A stretch of 64,000 bases of DNA from Saprospirales bacterium (GCA_016703765.1 JADJBL010000024.1:20669-84668), one strand, 5' to 3'; positions 1-11,213 are shown, numbered from the stretch's first letter. Numbers and translations are program-made. Notes: generated by a model from the sequence alone, not told the origin.

Positions 1-1179
1 TGTAAAAGCCGAAAACGTCTTCACCGACCTCGACGATCTCCTCATCCGGATCGACCATTGCAGGAAGGAGAAACAGGCCATCGCCCTCATCTACCATGGC
101 AACATCGTCGATCTCTGGGAAAAACTGGCCGCTAACGAGGTGTTTATCGAGATGGGATCCGACCAGACCTCCCTGCACAATATCGACGACATGGGCTATT
201 GCCCCGTAGACTACACCTTCGAAGAAGCCCAGCAATTGCTCTCGCGCGACAAGGCCGCCTTCCGGGAAGCCATCCGCCATTCGCTCCAACGGCAGGTCCT
301 GGCCATCAATTCCCTGACCGAAAGGGGAATGTACTTCTGGGATTATGGAAACGCCTTCCTCAAGGAGGCGGGCGAGGCAGGGGCCGAGGTCTGGAAAAAC
401 CGGGTTGAAGGTCTGTACCGCTACCCCTCTTATGTCGAGGATATCATGGGGCCTATGTGTTTCGATTACGGGTTCGGCCCCTTCCGTTGGGTATGCACCT
501 CGGGCCTGAAAGAAGACCTCGACCGAACGGATGCCATAGCCGCCCAGGTATTGGAAGATATGCGAGGGAAGCCCCGGAAGAAATACAGGGACAATTGCGA
601 GACAACTGGCTCTGGATCACCACTGCCGATGCCAACCTTCCGGTGGTGGGCTCCAAATCCCGCATCCTTTACGCCGATGCCGAGGGCCGCATCCGCATTG
701 CCAATGCCTTCAACGACGCCATCGCAAAGGGAGAGCTCAAAGCCCCCGTCGTGCTCGGCCGCGACCACCACGACGTCTCCGGCACCGACAGCCCCTACCG
801 CGAAACCGCCAATATCTACGACGGCTCCCGCTTTACCGCCGATATGGCCGTGCACAACGTCATCGGAGATAGTTTTCGGGGCGCCACCTGGGTTTCGCTC
901 CACAACGGCGGCGGCGTAGGCTGGGGGGAAGTGATCAACGGAGGTTTCGGACTGGTACTGGACGGGACGGAAGACAGCGCCCGACGCCTGCAATCCATGC
1001 TATTCTGGGACGTCAACAACGGCATCGCACGCAGAAGCTGGGCTAGGAATGCCGAGGCCATGTCCACCGCAAAAAGAGCTATGCAGCAAACCCCCGAGTT
1101 GGTGATCACCCTGCCCAATCTGGTCGACGATAAGATATTGGAATCGGTGTTTCAATCAAGCCAGGACCCAGGCCGTTAG
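1..1179 (+). CDS. hutU: Urocanate hydratase, C-terminal part, frameshifted
   Basis: Second enzyme of histidine degradation: hydrates urocanate to imidazolone propionate using a tightly bound NAD+, in the cytoplasm. The gene is cut by the left window edge; about 392 C-terminal codons are visible. Seen: MGSDQTSLHN early, then GRDHHDVSGTDSPYRET and SLHNGGGVGWGEVINGG, all characteristic of urocanase. Reading starts in the frame of base 2 and moves to the frame of base 457 near 566-568, where GGG in place of GGGG removes one base; restoring it joins ATGR to GEAPEEIQGQLRDNWLWI without a gap. The other hut genes are not in the window. The 3' end overlaps the convergent DUF4112 gene by 24 bases. The identification is firm; the frameshift is probably a sequence error. 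Confidence 0.93.
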
Positions 1180-1617
1180 CCGCACCAGCCCCCAGATTGC
1201 AAAAGCAAAAATTCCTCCGAGGAGCAGGAGCGCGATCAGAATCAGGCCGCAGCCGCTGCCCTGGTGCATCCCCTCGTTGCGGTATCTCCGAAACAGCTCG
1301 AAGTTCCTGCGGTTGGCTTTGAAGGTCAGGTCGAAAATATCTCCCAACACGGGCACCGACCCCACCGTCATATCCAGCAGGATATTTCCGAGCATCATCA
1401 GCAAGACCCTTCCGCCCACGCCGTAGCGCAGCATAGCCAGGATCAGGGAGCCGGAAACGGCCAGGCTGAAAAGATCCCCAATCCCGGGAATCAGTCCGAT
1501 GAGAAAATCGAGTCCAAACCGGATCTGGGTAAAAGGGATCCGGAATTGGTTGTCCATCAGGCCGGAAACCTTGTCCAGCCATTCGACGCGGGAGATATTT
1601 TTCTCAGCGCTTTTCAC
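1156..1617 (-). CDS. DUF4112 family membrane protein
   Basis: Small integral membrane protein of unknown function. Seen: the motif GLIPGIGDLFSL in the middle, followed by a glycine-rich segment and a second VGSVPVLGDIFDLTF block; this paired PG(I/V)GD arrangement is typical of DUF4112. A hydrophobic helix (LILIALLLLGGIFAFAIWG) lies near the C terminus. The start is placed at GTG 1617, which overlaps the upstream methyltransferase stop by 14 bases, as in a translationally coupled pair. The same frame is open back to an ATG at 1671, but the extra residues lie wholly inside the methyltransferase gene and look unlike the family. No function can be assigned. Confidence 0.8.
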   Translation of the reverse strand: MKSAEKNISRVEWLDKVSGLMDNQFRIPFTQIRFGLDFLIGLIPGIGDLFSLAVSGSLILAMLRYGVGGRVLLMMLGNILLDMTVGSVPVLGDIFDLTFKANRRNFELFRRYRNEGMHQGSGCGLILIALLLLGGIFAFAIWGLVRLTAWVLA

Positions 1618-2161
1618 TGACCAGGACAAATGCGGGTGGAATATTGATCGGCTCGAAGTAGATCCGGACATTGCCGAAGACCTCTTCGTAGAGCTTTTTG
1701 GCGAGCAGGCTGTAATGGACCTGGATGAAAAGCCCTCCGGGCCGAAGGGCTACGCGGCAGGCCCTCAGTATCTTGAGGCCCAGTTCCTGGGGCAGCATCA
1801 CAAAGGGGATGGCCGAAAGGATGTAATCGACCTGGTCAATGCCCTCTTTTTTCAGGTAGGCCTGGATATTCTCCGCCGAATCTTCCACGACAATCAGCCG
1901 CGGGTCTTCGATCTTGTGGAGGTGTTCGGACATCTGGGGAAGGACTTCGAAGGCCAGCAGTTTGGCATCGGGGTGCATGGGCGGCAGAATATGTCGGGTA
2001 ATCACCCCGTCGCCGGCGCCTAGCTCTGCGATGGACCGGGCCTTTTCAAAGTCGACCAGGCCGACCATTTTCCGGCAAAGAAAAGGGGAGCTTCTCGAAA
2101 TCGTACCAACCGTGCGAATATTCTTCAACCCCTCCTGAAAATAGCGGATCTTTTGAGTCAT
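1604..2161 (-). CDS. Class I SAM methyltransferase, phospholipid N-methyltransferase-like
   Basis: SAM-dependent methyltransferase of about 185 residues. Seen: the substrate-entry region TVGTISRSSPFLCRKMV, then motif I ELGAGDGVITRHIL, an acidic motif II (LLAFEVLP) and motif IV/V around DYILSAIPF. The arrangement with an N-terminal PSS/RSS segment resembles bacterial phosphatidylethanolamine N-methyltransferases (PmtA family) and the related rRNA adenine dimethylases. Inferred substrate: a phospholipid head group, but this is not proved. It lies upstream of, and overlaps, the DUF4112 membrane protein gene, so the two are probably cotranscribed, which fits a membrane-lipid role. Confidence 0.75.
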   Translation of the reverse strand: MTQKIRYFQEGLKNIRTVGTISRSSPFLCRKMVGLVDFEKARSIAELGAGDGVITRHILPPMHPDAKLLAFEVLPQMSEHLHKIEDPRLIVVEDSAENIQAYLKKEGIDQVDYILSAIPFVMLPQELGLKILRACRVALRPGGLFIQVHYSLLAKKLYEEVFGNVRIYFEPINIPPAFVLVSEKR

Positions 2162-2186
2162 GTGCTGTTCTTTACGCCTCCTTTTT

Positions 2187-4361
2187 TTACCGCTGGAGGA
2201 AGTTTTCCAGGTCCGGAAAATCTTTGGTCAGAGGCGCGACCTGCGTCTCTTCCAGGCGAATTCCGTCAATATAGGGAATTATCCTGGTATCCTGAGCGCC
2301 GTTGCGGATCAAATCCTGTTGCAACTGGCCGGCTGATTTAAAAGTTTTGTACAATCCCACCGTGTACAGGTAGTATCCTTTAGTCGTTTCCTTTTCGATC
2401 ATGGCATGGGGATAGCGGAACAGAAGCTCGTGGGTAAACATCTGCTGGGATTCGGCTATTTGCAGTTTGTAGGAAAGCCCCTGGGTGGATTTCGAGTAAA
2501 AATCCCAGGCCGTGTTGATCATTTGTTCGGGCACCACGGGGTCCTTGACCCGGATGCGCAGCGGCAAGCCCGAAGTTTGAAAAAAAGCAATGTCGATCCG
2601 CCGGTTGAGTTGCCGTCCCGCCGGATTGGGCGCGTCGTTCAGTTGGGAATTGGCTCTGGGATACCCTTTCCCCACCGCCCTGATCATAATATGGCCGAGG
2701 TCGGCGCCGTTGCGCGCGAGGAATTCCATAGCTGCTTCCGCACGCTTGGCCGAAAAGAACAGATCCACATTGTCGGGATCGGCGCCGTCGGAATGGCTGG
2801 TCAGCATGATCTTGATCTGGGGATACCTCACCATGAGGTCCGCGATGGCGGTCAGGGTGCGCATATTGCGTCCCGTCAGTACATCCCCGTTTTCTTCGTA
2901 ATACAGGGGCTCGAGGAAATATTTTTCGATCTGGTCTTCGGAGAAGAAAGCGGAGGGATCGTCCACGATGCCCATCCTCCTGGCAAACTGCAGTTTGAAA
3001 TCGCGCACCTGGCTGAATACGATGGGGTTCATGGTCCGGGTCTGCTCCCGCTGGCTTTCCCGGAAATGGGCGATGTAAATATCGCTTTGCCCGAAACCGT
3101 TTTTCCGGTCGGAAGAAAAATAGGCCTTCATTCCATCGCGGCTAAGCCGGAAATGCAGGTCGTCTTCCGCAGAATTGAGCGGGACTCCCGGGTTCCAGGG
3201 GTCTTGCCAGGCTTCCGTGGCGTCGTCGTAAAAGATCCGGACCACGTCGAAATCCCCGATGCTTCGCATGGGGTTGTTGGTGCTGAAGTAAAGGGTCCTC
3301 CCGTCGGTAGCCAAAAAAGGACCCCTTTCGTCGTAAGCCGTGTTGACCTTTGGTCCGAGATTTAGCGGCTCCGACCAGAAGCCCTTCGAATGGACCGTCA
3401 GGTATAGATCGAACCCGCCCAAGCCGCCCTCGCGCTGGCTCGAAAAAAGCAAAATGGTATCCTGGAAAAAGTAAAGATCGCAGTCGCCCTCCCAGGGCCG
3501 GACCGGACCCTGAAATAAAGGCGGAAACAGCGACCGGTCTTCCGGCCTCGTGCGAAAGGTGTCCACGAAGATATCTCCGCTATAGAGGGTCAGGCCCTGG
3601 AAATAGTATAGCTGGGAGCCGTCCCTGTTGAAATCGAGCAGCACGTCGTTTTTGAACCCGTTGAGCAAGAAGCTCATCGGGACCGGCGCGGCCCACTGCC
3701 CGCCTGTCGAGGTGGCGGAGAACATATCGCTGTTGTATCCTCCTTCGATCCCGGCAATTTCTCCGGCTGCATTGCGAAGGCTGCCCACATTGCCTTCGCG
3801 GGAGGAGGAAAAGTAGAACTTCCCGTCCTGGTTCATGCTTGGGATTGGGCGAAAATCATTGCCCGCAGAGTTGACGCGTGGACCCAGATTTTCCACAAAA
3901 ATAGATGACTTGGCCTGCTGGATGCGGATACCGAAGGAGCACTGCCTGATCTTGTCCTTCACCATGCCCCGTTTGGGGTGGTTGTTTTCAATGCGCCGTA
4001 AGTATTCTTTGTAATGGTGAATGGCGTCCAGAAACTGGAATGTGGAATGGGAGCTAAGGCCCAGGTAGAAGTATAGCTGCGGATTCGTGTATTTTTCCTC
4101 CTCCTGGAGGCTGGAAAAATTGCGGCGGGCATCCTGGAGTTTGCCGGTTTCGAAATAACAGACCCCGGCGCGGAATTTCGTTTCCAGATCCGTGGGGTCA
4201 TAGCTTTGATAGACGAGGTAGTTTTGAAGCGCCTCCTGATACTTTCCGACATTGAAGTATTCCTCGGCAATTTTTTTGCTCGATTTGGGGTCGGGTTGGG
4301 CCTGTATTCCCCCGACAACAACTAGGGAACACGCGATAAGGGCGACAATTTTTTTCCTCAT
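2187..4361 (-). CDS. PorE-like OmpA-family protein with TPR and PD40 propeller
   Basis: Envelope protein of 724 residues. Seen in order: a signal peptide ending near GGIQAQ; TPR-like helices (about 30-130, EEYFNVGKYQEALQNYLVY); a beta-propeller of PD40 repeats (about 170-430, with the repeated YFSS/LYFSTNN pattern and RDGMKAYFSSDRKNGFGQSDIY); an OmpA C-terminal peptidoglycan-binding domain (about 490-620, LTSHSDGADPDNVDLFFSAKRA and NRRIDIAFF); and a C-terminal extension of about 100 residues with a SPOR-like look (YYLYTVGLYKTFKSAGQLQQ). TPR-PD40-OmpA is the layout of PorE, the T9SS outer-membrane/peptidoglycan anchor of Porphyromonas. A LIAC at residues 8-11 could be a lipobox but lies very close to the N terminus. 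Many PorE-like paralogues exist in this phylum, so the T9SS role is inference. Confidence 0.82.
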   Translation of the reverse strand: MRKKIVALIACSLVVVGGIQAQPDPKSSKKIAEEYFNVGKYQEALQNYLVYQSYDPTDLETKFRAGVCYFETGKLQDARRNFSSLQEEEKYTNPQLYFYLGLSSHSTFQFLDAIHHYKEYLRRIENNHPKRGMVKDKIRQCSFGIRIQQAKSSIFVENLGPRVNSAGNDFRPIPSMNQDGKFYFSSSREGNVGSLRNAAGEIAGIEGGYNSDMFSATSTGGQWAAPVPMSFLLNGFKNDVLLDFNRDGSQLYYFQGLTLYSGDIFVDTFRTRPEDRSLFPPLFQGPVRPWEGDCDLYFFQDTILLFSSQREGGLGGFDLYLTVHSKGFWSEPLNLGPKVNTAYDERGPFLATDGRTLYFSTNNPMRSIGDFDVVRIFYDDATEAWQDPWNPGVPLNSAEDDLHFRLSRDGMKAYFSSDRKNGFGQSDIYIAHFRESQREQTRTMNPIVFSQVRDFKLQFARRMGIVDDPSAFFSEDQIEKYFLEPLYYEENGDVLTGRNMRTLTAIADLMVRYPQIKIMLTSHSDGADPDNVDLFFSAKRAEAAMEFLARNGADLGHIMIRAVGKGYPRANSQLNDAPNPAGRQLNRRIDIAFFQTSGLPLRIRVKDPVVPEQMINTAWDFYSKSTQGLSYKLQIAESQQMFTHELLFRYPHAMIEKETTKGYYLYTVGLYKTFKSAGQLQQDLIRNGAQDTRIIPYIDGIRLEETQVAPLTKDFPDLENFLQR

Positions 4362-4387
4362 AGTTAAATATATATCCCGGATGGATC

Positions 4388-5665
4388 TTACAAGCTGCGA
4401 TTCGGGTCGAACCCTTCCAGGTAATCGCCCACCTTGCGCAGAAAAGACCCTCCCAGTGCTCCGTCCACAACCCGGTGATCATAGGAAAGAGAGAGGAACA
4501 TCATTTGGCGAACCGCTATGAGGTCGCCGTATTCCGTCTCTACCACCGCCGGTTTTTTCCGGATGGCGCCCGGCGCCAGGATCGCCACCTGCGGTTGGTT
4601 GATGATCGGGGTTCCCATCACGTTGCCAAAGCTCCCTACGTTGGTGATCGTAAAGGTGCCTCCCTGTATTTCCTCGGGTTTCAATTGATTGGCCCTGGCC
4701 CGGTTGGCCAGGTCGTTAACCGATTTGGTCAGCCCCACCAGGCTGAGCAGGTCGGCGTTTTTGATCACCGGCACGATCAGGTTGCCGCTGGGCAACGCGG
4801 CAGCCATGCCGATATTGATGTCCTTCTTCCGGATGATCTGTGTCCCTTCTACCGAAATATTGATCATGGGGAAATCGCGGATAGCGCGCACCACGGCCTC
4901 GACAAACACGGGGGTAAAGGTGATATTCTCCCCGTAGCGGTCCTGGAAGGTCTTTTTCACCTTATTCCGCCAGTTCACCAGGTTGGTCACGTCCACTTCC
5001 ACAAAGGAGGTGACGTGGGGAGAAGTGCGTTTGGAGTTCACCATGTGCTCGGCGATCAGCTTGCGCATGCGGTCCATCTCGATGATCTCCACATTCCCTT
5101 CCGGCCTGATCGCCGGCGCGGGTGGCGCCTGCGAGGCGGGAGCACTCCCCATCTTATTCTCGACAAAGGAAAGGATATCTTTTTTCGTCACCCGTCCCTG
5201 CATTCCGGAGCCTTCGATGCGCTCCAGCTCGTTCATGCTGATATTTTCCTTTTGTGCGATGGTACGTACGAGGGGCGAATAAAATCTCGATCCGGCGGTT
5301 TTGGGGATCTCGCCCGCCGCAACGGGTTCCTGCTGTGGAATGGGAGTTGATTTGGCGACTTCTGCGCCATGGCCGTTGCTAGATGGCTTTTCCGCGATCA
5401 TGGGGCCGGCAGCGGCGGCCTCTCCTTCGGTGGCGATCACCGCAATGGGCTTGCCCACTTCCACCACGTCGTTTTCCTTATAAAGAACCTGTACGAGGGT
5501 TCCGCTCACCGGGGAGGGTACTTCCGAGTCAACCTTATCCGTGGCAATTTCCAGCACCGTTTCATCCGCGTCGATATGGTCGCCAACCTGCTTCACCCAT
5601 TTCAGGATCGTGGCTTCCATTATGCTTTCGCCCATTTTAGGCATGATCAGATCTACCTGAGCCAT
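4388..5665 (-). CDS. Dihydrolipoamide acyltransferase (E2) of a 2-oxoacid dehydrogenase complex
   Basis: Core E2 subunit that carries acyl groups on a swinging lipoyl arm and transfers them to CoA. Seen: lipoyl domain at 1-80 with the lipoylated Lys44 in EIATDKVDSEVPSPVSG; a Pro/Ala-rich linker; a peripheral-subunit-binding domain at about 128-168 (YSPLVRTIAQKENISMNELE); and the catalytic chloramphenicol-acetyltransferase-like domain ending in the active-site motif SYDHRVVDGALGGSF. A length of 425 residues is usual for one lipoyl domain. The substrate (pyruvate, 2-oxoglutarate or branched-chain) cannot be settled from the sequence; E1 and E3 are not adjacent. A good promoter lies directly upstream (5724-5755), so the gene appears to be transcribed alone. 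Confidence 0.93.
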   Translation of the reverse strand: MAQVDLIMPKMGESIMEATILKWVKQVGDHIDADETVLEIATDKVDSEVPSPVSGTLVQVLYKENDVVEVGKPIAVIATEGEAAAAGPMIAEKPSSNGHGAEVAKSTPIPQQEPVAAGEIPKTAGSRFYSPLVRTIAQKENISMNELERIEGSGMQGRVTKKDILSFVENKMGSAPASQAPPAPAIRPEGNVEIIEMDRMRKLIAEHMVNSKRTSPHVTSFVEVDVTNLVNWRNKVKKTFQDRYGENITFTPVFVEAVVRAIRDFPMINISVEGTQIIRKKDINIGMAAALPSGNLIVPVIKNADLLSLVGLTKSVNDLANRARANQLKPEEIQGGTFTITNVGSFGNVMGTPIINQPQVAILAPGAIRKKPAVVETEYGDLIAVRQMMFLSLSYDHRVVDGALGGSFLRKVGDYLEGFDPNRSL

Positions 5666-5723
5666 ATATTTCTATATTTTGCTATAAATAAAAATATGTT
5701 TCAAATTTTTACTTGCATGAAAT

Positions 5724-5755
5724 GCAAAGTTATGCAAATTGCCCGCCAATACCAA
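5724..5755 (-). promoter_or_regulatory. Bacteroidota-type promoter of the E2 gene
   Basis: On the minus strand a -33-like TTGG (5755-5752) is followed after 19 bases by TAACTTTGC (5732-5724), matching the TAnnTTTG -7 consensus of this phylum. The E2 start codon lies about 60 bases downstream. Confidence 0.6.
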
Positions 5756-5771
5756 CCGGAGAATCTGCTGA

Positions 5772-7019
5772 TTATGACCATTCTCCGAGCAGAAATTTGC
5801 GGATCAAATTCAGCGAGTGCACGGCCGTGAGATGGATGTTTTTTTGCCGGTCCTTGCTGAGCCGGAGCCGTTGCGTTCTCGTTTTTTCCTTGCTGGCGAC
5901 CGCGACCCAGATAGTCCCGACGGGTTTTTCGGGCGTGCCGCCATCCGGTCCGGCAATGCCCGATACAGCCACCGCGAGATCGACCCCGAGGACCTGGAGC
6001 GCCCCGGCCGCCATTTCCCTCACCGTCTCCTCGCTGACGGCCCCAAACTCGTCCAGGGTCTCTTTGCGAACACCCAGCAGGCTGTTCTTTATTTCGTTTG
6101 AATAGGCGATGACGCTTCCTTTGAAATAATCGGAGGCGCCTGGCACGCTGGTCATGCGATGGGCCAGGTACCCGCCGGTGCAGCTTTCTGCCGTGCCAAG
6201 CTTCCAGTTTTTCTCCCGGAGCAGCTTCCCCACCACTTCTTCCAATTTCGTCTGCCCCTCTCCGTAGATCAACTCGGGCAATAAATCCCTGATTTTGCGG
6301 ACTTCCCCTTCGAGCAGCTGCCGAAGCCGGGGCTCATCCGAACCCGTGGCGGTGAGCCGGAGTCGAACCTCCCCAAGCGAGGGAAGGTAGGCCAGTTTTA
6401 ATTCTTCCGGGAGCTGGTCTTCCACCTCCGCGATCCGCTCGGCGATGACGGATTCGCCCTCTCCTGCCGTCAGGAGGGTATGGTGGAGGATCGGAGAGGC
6501 GGGAAATCGTTCTTGCAGGCGGGGCAGCACCTCGTTTTCCATCAGGTACTCCATTTCGTAGGGCACCCCCGGCATGGAAACCACCACTTTCCCGTTCTCG
6601 TCAAACCACATGCCCGGTGCGGTGCCCATTTTGTTGCGAAGCAAGAGGGCGTTTTGAGGCATGAAGCACTGGTCGCGGTGCGCATCGTTGAGGACTTTCC
6701 CCATCCGCTCGAGAAAGCGGCCGATGTGCTCAAAGGTTTCCTGGGAGAAGACGAACCCCACTTTGTAAAAATCGGCGATGGCCTTTTTGGTAATGTCGTC
6801 GCGGGTGGGCCCCAAACCGCCGGTCACCAGCACCACGTCGGCAGCGGCCAGCGCTCTTTGGAGTCCTTCGACGATTTCTCCGGGATCATCTCCGACGGTT
6901 TCCTTTCCCGCCACCCGCGCGCCGATGAGGTTGAGTTGGCGGGCCATCCAGGCGGAGTTGGTATCGACCACCTGGCCGATCAAAAGCTCGGCGACGATTG
7001 TGAGTAAACGGGCTTTCAT
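5772..7019 (-). CDS. cinA: CinA family protein (NMN deamidase / competence-damage protein)
   Basis: Cytoplasmic two-domain protein of 415 residues. Seen: N-terminal MoCF-biosynthesis-like domain (about 1-170) with VTGGLGPTRDD and GQVVDTNSAWMARQL, and a C-terminal CinA domain (about 255-410) with TAESCTGGYLAHRMTSVPGA and VSGIAGPDGGTPEKPVGT, the nicotinamide-nucleotide amidase signature. In the CinA family the N-terminal domain hydrolyses ADP-ribose and the C-terminal domain deamidates NMN in pyridine nucleotide recycling. Its ATG overlaps the upstream birA stop as ATGA (7016-7019), so the two are translationally coupled. Confidence 0.95.
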   Translation of the reverse strand: MKARLLTIVAELLIGQVVDTNSAWMARQLNLIGARVAGKETVGDDPGEIVEGLQRALAAADVVLVTGGLGPTRDDITKKAIADFYKVGFVFSQETFEHIGRFLERMGKVLNDAHRDQCFMPQNALLLRNKMGTAPGMWFDENGKVVVSMPGVPYEMEYLMENEVLPRLQERFPASPILHHTLLTAGEGESVIAERIAEVEDQLPEELKLAYLPSLGEVRLRLTATGSDEPRLRQLLEGEVRKIRDLLPELIYGEGQTKLEEVVGKLLREKNWKLGTAESCTGGYLAHRMTSVPGASDYFKGSVIAYSNEIKNSLLGVRKETLDEFGAVSEETVREMAAGALQVLGVDLAVAVSGIAGPDGGTPEKPVGTIWVAVASKEKTRTQRLRLSKDRQKNIHLTAVHSLNLIRKFLLGEWS

Positions 7020-7780
7020 ATAAGTTTTAATTGAATTTCCTTGACTTCAAACGACTCCAAACCCTTGTCGGTTTGAAGTTGGAGGTACCCGTTTTCCAGT
7101 ACCCCGGTAATTTTGCCGGAAAAAGGTTCGCCATCCGGCCTCAAAAAGGTACGCGTTTCTCCAAAGCCGTACAATTGCCGGAGGTATTCCTCCTGAATCG
7201 CGAGCCACTCTCCTTCCCTCAAGTCGAGGTATCGCTGTTCGAGGCATTCGCATAATTCGTTCAGGGCCGTCTTCAGGTCGAGCTCCAGGCCTGTTTCTCC
7301 TTTTATGGAACCAGGATTGGGCAGCTCCGGCGGGAAAACGGTCTGGTTGACATTGATGCCGATCCCCACCACCGAGTGGCCGATATGCTTACCTGAAACG
7401 GCGTTCTGGATCAGGATGCCGCCCACTTTTTTATCGCCGATGTAGAGGTCGTTGGGCCATTTAACCCTGGCGCGGGCGCCCGCGTACCTGTGCGCCCAAT
7501 CGCGAACCCCGAGGGCCATGGCCTGGCTGAGCAGGAAGGCGCGTGAAAGGGGCAAAAAATCCGGATAGAGGATCAGACTGAGCAGCAGGTTTTGTCCGGG
7601 AGCGCTTTCCCAACGGTTGTGCAGCAGGCCCTTGCCGGAGCTTTGGGAAGATGCGGTGACCAGGGTTCCCTCAGCCGGCCTGGATCGAGACAATAAATTC
7701 TGCGCATATGTCTGGGTGGAGTCCAACTCTTCGAATGGGAGGAGAACCTTTCCAACAAAATGCGTGTTTAAATTGCTCAA
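7016..7780 (-). CDS. birA: Biotin--[acetyl-CoA-carboxylase] ligase
   Basis: Activates biotin as biotinyl-AMP and attaches it to the biotin carrier lysine of carboxylases. Seen: the N-terminal ELDSTQTYAQ, the biotin-binding loop GTLVTASSQSSGKG (a G-rich xxGRGR-type loop, here with SSGKG), KWPNDLYIGDKKVGGIL, and VVGIGINVNQ. No DNA-binding helix-turn-helix is present, so it is a ligase only, not the bifunctional repressor. Start placed at TTG 7780, in front of LSNLNTHFVGK; the further TTG at 7807 is unlikely because a TACTTTTG promoter element covers it (7805-7812). No ATG exists before the conserved region. The 3' end is coupled to cinA. Confidence 0.9.
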   Translation of the reverse strand: MSNLNTHFVGKVLLPFEELDSTQTYAQNLLSRSRPAEGTLVTASSQSSGKGLLHNRWESAPGQNLLLSLILYPDFLPLSRAFLLSQAMALGVRDWAHRYAGARARVKWPNDLYIGDKKVGGILIQNAVSGKHIGHSVVGIGINVNQTVFPPELPNPGSIKGETGLELDLKTALNELCECLEQRYLDLREGEWLAIQEEYLRQLYGFGETRTFLRPDGEPFSGKITGVLENGYLQLQTDKGLESFEVKEIQLKLI

Positions 7781-7804
7781 TTGGGTAGTTTTTGATACTT
7801 TTAT

Positions 7805-7812
7805 CAAAAGTA
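7805..7812 (-). promoter_or_regulatory. Putative -7 element of birA
   Basis: TACTTTTG on the minus strand fits TAnnTTTG and lies 25 bases before the TTG start at 7780. No clear -33 element is visible. The flanking sequence also holds a short dyad (TTGATA, 4 bases, TATCAA). Confidence 0.45.
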
Positions 7813-7823
7813 CTTAATTCAGG

Positions 7824-8261
7824 TTGCGGATAGCGCAGCTAACTAACCTTATCCGTTTAAATCAAAAAGAATTGAATTTGAGTCCGGAAACGCGCGTCCG
7901 TCAACGCCTGTCAACTGAAGAGTTTAACGAATTGATCATCGATAGTATCCAGGATATAAAAGGAAAGAACATCCTTAAGTTGGATCTTCGCCGCCTGGAA
8001 GACGCTCCCTCTGATTTTTTCATCATTTGCGAAGGCAGTTCCACCACCCAGGTCAAAGCCATAGCCGACAGGGTCTATGTAAAGATCAAGGAGGAGGGAG
8101 GAAGCCTCCCCGTCCATTTTGAAGGCCAGCAAAGCGCTCACTGGATCTGTCTCGACTATTTCGATGTCGTGGTCCACGTATTTTACCCCGACACCCGCAA
8201 GTTCTACCAACTGGAGGACCTCTGGAGCGACGCTTTATTCACGGAATACGATAATTTATAG
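7824..8261 (+). CDS. rsfS: Ribosome silencing factor RsfS
   Basis: Binds ribosomal protein uL14 and keeps the 50S and 30S subunits apart when nutrients are short. Seen: IKGKNILKLDLRRLEDAPS, DFFIICEGSSTTQVKAIAD, the HFEGQQSAHWICLDYFDVVVHVF core and a C-terminal YQLEDLWSDA, which together define the RsfS/Iojap family. The N terminus is uncertain: the frame opens at TTG 7824, but there is no ATG, and TTG codons at 7872 or 7878 would give a protein nearer the usual 120-130 residues and leave room for a promoter in the divergent gap with birA. Placement directly before ftsH is common in Bacteroidota. Confidence 0.9.
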   Translation: MRIAQLTNLIRLNQKELNLSPETRVRQRLSTEEFNELIIDSIQDIKGKNILKLDLRRLEDAPSDFFIICEGSSTTQVKAIADRVYVKIKEEGGSLPVHFEGQQSAHWICLDYFDVVVHVFYPDTRKFYQLEDLWSDALFTEYDNL

Positions 8262-8387
8262 GCTTCCCGCTAAATTTTGTCGAAAACCCTTAACGATTCG
8301 GCTGGTTATTCGTTGTATTCCCGATACACAGCCATTATAGACTTGTATAAAAGGCATTCCTCCGCCTGAACGGAGGGAACAACTGGA

Positions 8388-10384
<1,997 letters not shown>

Positions 10385-10392
10385 ATCAGCGG

Positions 10393-11127
10393 TCAGGCTA
10401 CTTTCTCTTCGCGGATCAGCAACTGGAAGCCGTTGCCGTGGATATTGACGATCTCGATATTCTCGTCCTTCTTCAGGTATTTCCGCAATTTGGTCACGAA
10501 CACATCCATGGACCGGGCGGTGAAATAATTGTCCTCCCCCCATATCTTGGTGAGGGCTTCCGAGCGCGGTAGCACATCGTTCTTAAACATCGCAAACATC
10601 CGCAACAGCTGAGCCTCCTTGGGCGATAGCTTTTCCTTCGACTCATCCGATCCGCCTGGGTTGTAGCTCAGGATTCGAAGGGTATAGTTGAAGTGAAATT
10701 TCCCGATGCTGAATTCGCGAATATCTTCGTCCAGATCAAGTCCTTTGTTCTTGCTGCGCTTGAGCACCGCCTGAATGCGGTACAGGAGTTCTTCCGAATT
10801 GAAAGGCTTGGAGATATAATCGTCGGCGCCGATCTTAAATCCCTGCAACACGTCTTCCTTCAGGGTCTTGGCCGTTAAAAAAATGATAGGCATTTCGGCG
10901 TCGCGCTCGCGAATCTCTTTTGCCAGGGTGAAGCCGTCTTTTTTGGGCATCATCACGTCGAAGATACACAGATCAAAAACGCCTTTTCGGTAGCTTTCAA
11001 AGCCCTGAACCCCATCCGTAGCCAAGGTCACATCGTAGTCATATTCTTCCAGGTAGGAGCGCAGCACCTCCCCGAAATTTTGATCGTCTTCTACTAAAAG
11101 GATTTTGTTAATCGGTGTCGAAGTCAT
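10393..11127 (-). CDS. OmpR/PhoB-type response regulator (RprY-like)
   Basis: DNA-binding output of a two-component system. Seen: receiver domain at about 8-120 with the acidic pair in ILLVEDDQ, the phosphoacceptor Asp in CIFDVMMPKKDG, the conserved Thr/Lys in FLTAK and ISKPF; then a C-terminal winged helix of the OmpR class (LSPKEAQLLRMFAMFKNDVL, then VFVTKLRKYLKKDENIEIVN). Start placed at ATG 11127 (MTSTPINKILLVEDD); an in-frame ATG at 11166 would add 13 residues that are not typical. It lies 47-87 bases after the sensor kinase gene on the same strand, so the two form one operon. The overall type matches RprY of Bacteroides; target genes are unknown. Confidence 0.92.
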   Translation of the reverse strand: MTSTPINKILLVEDDQNFGEVLRSYLEEYDYDVTLATDGVQGFESYRKGVFDLCIFDVMMPKKDGFTLAKEIRERDAEMPIIFLTAKTLKEDVLQGFKIGADDYISKPFNSEELLYRIQAVLKRSKNKGLDLDEDIREFSIGKFHFNYTLRILSYNPGGSDESKEKLSPKEAQLLRMFAMFKNDVLPRSEALTKIWGEDNYFTARSMDVFVTKLRKYLKKDENIEIVNIHGNGFQLLIREEKVA

Positions 11128-11213
11128 AGTCCGGTTGGATTTTCTTTTCAATAAAGCTGTTTTCATAGGTAGGGATCTTCAAAAAACCTTTAACGCTTTA
11201 AAAGCGCTTCTAA

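Noticed and set aside
7824..7871. TTG 7824 as the certain start of rsfS
   Set aside because: It leaves too little room for the divergent birA promoter and adds residues without family likeness; kept only as the outer limit.
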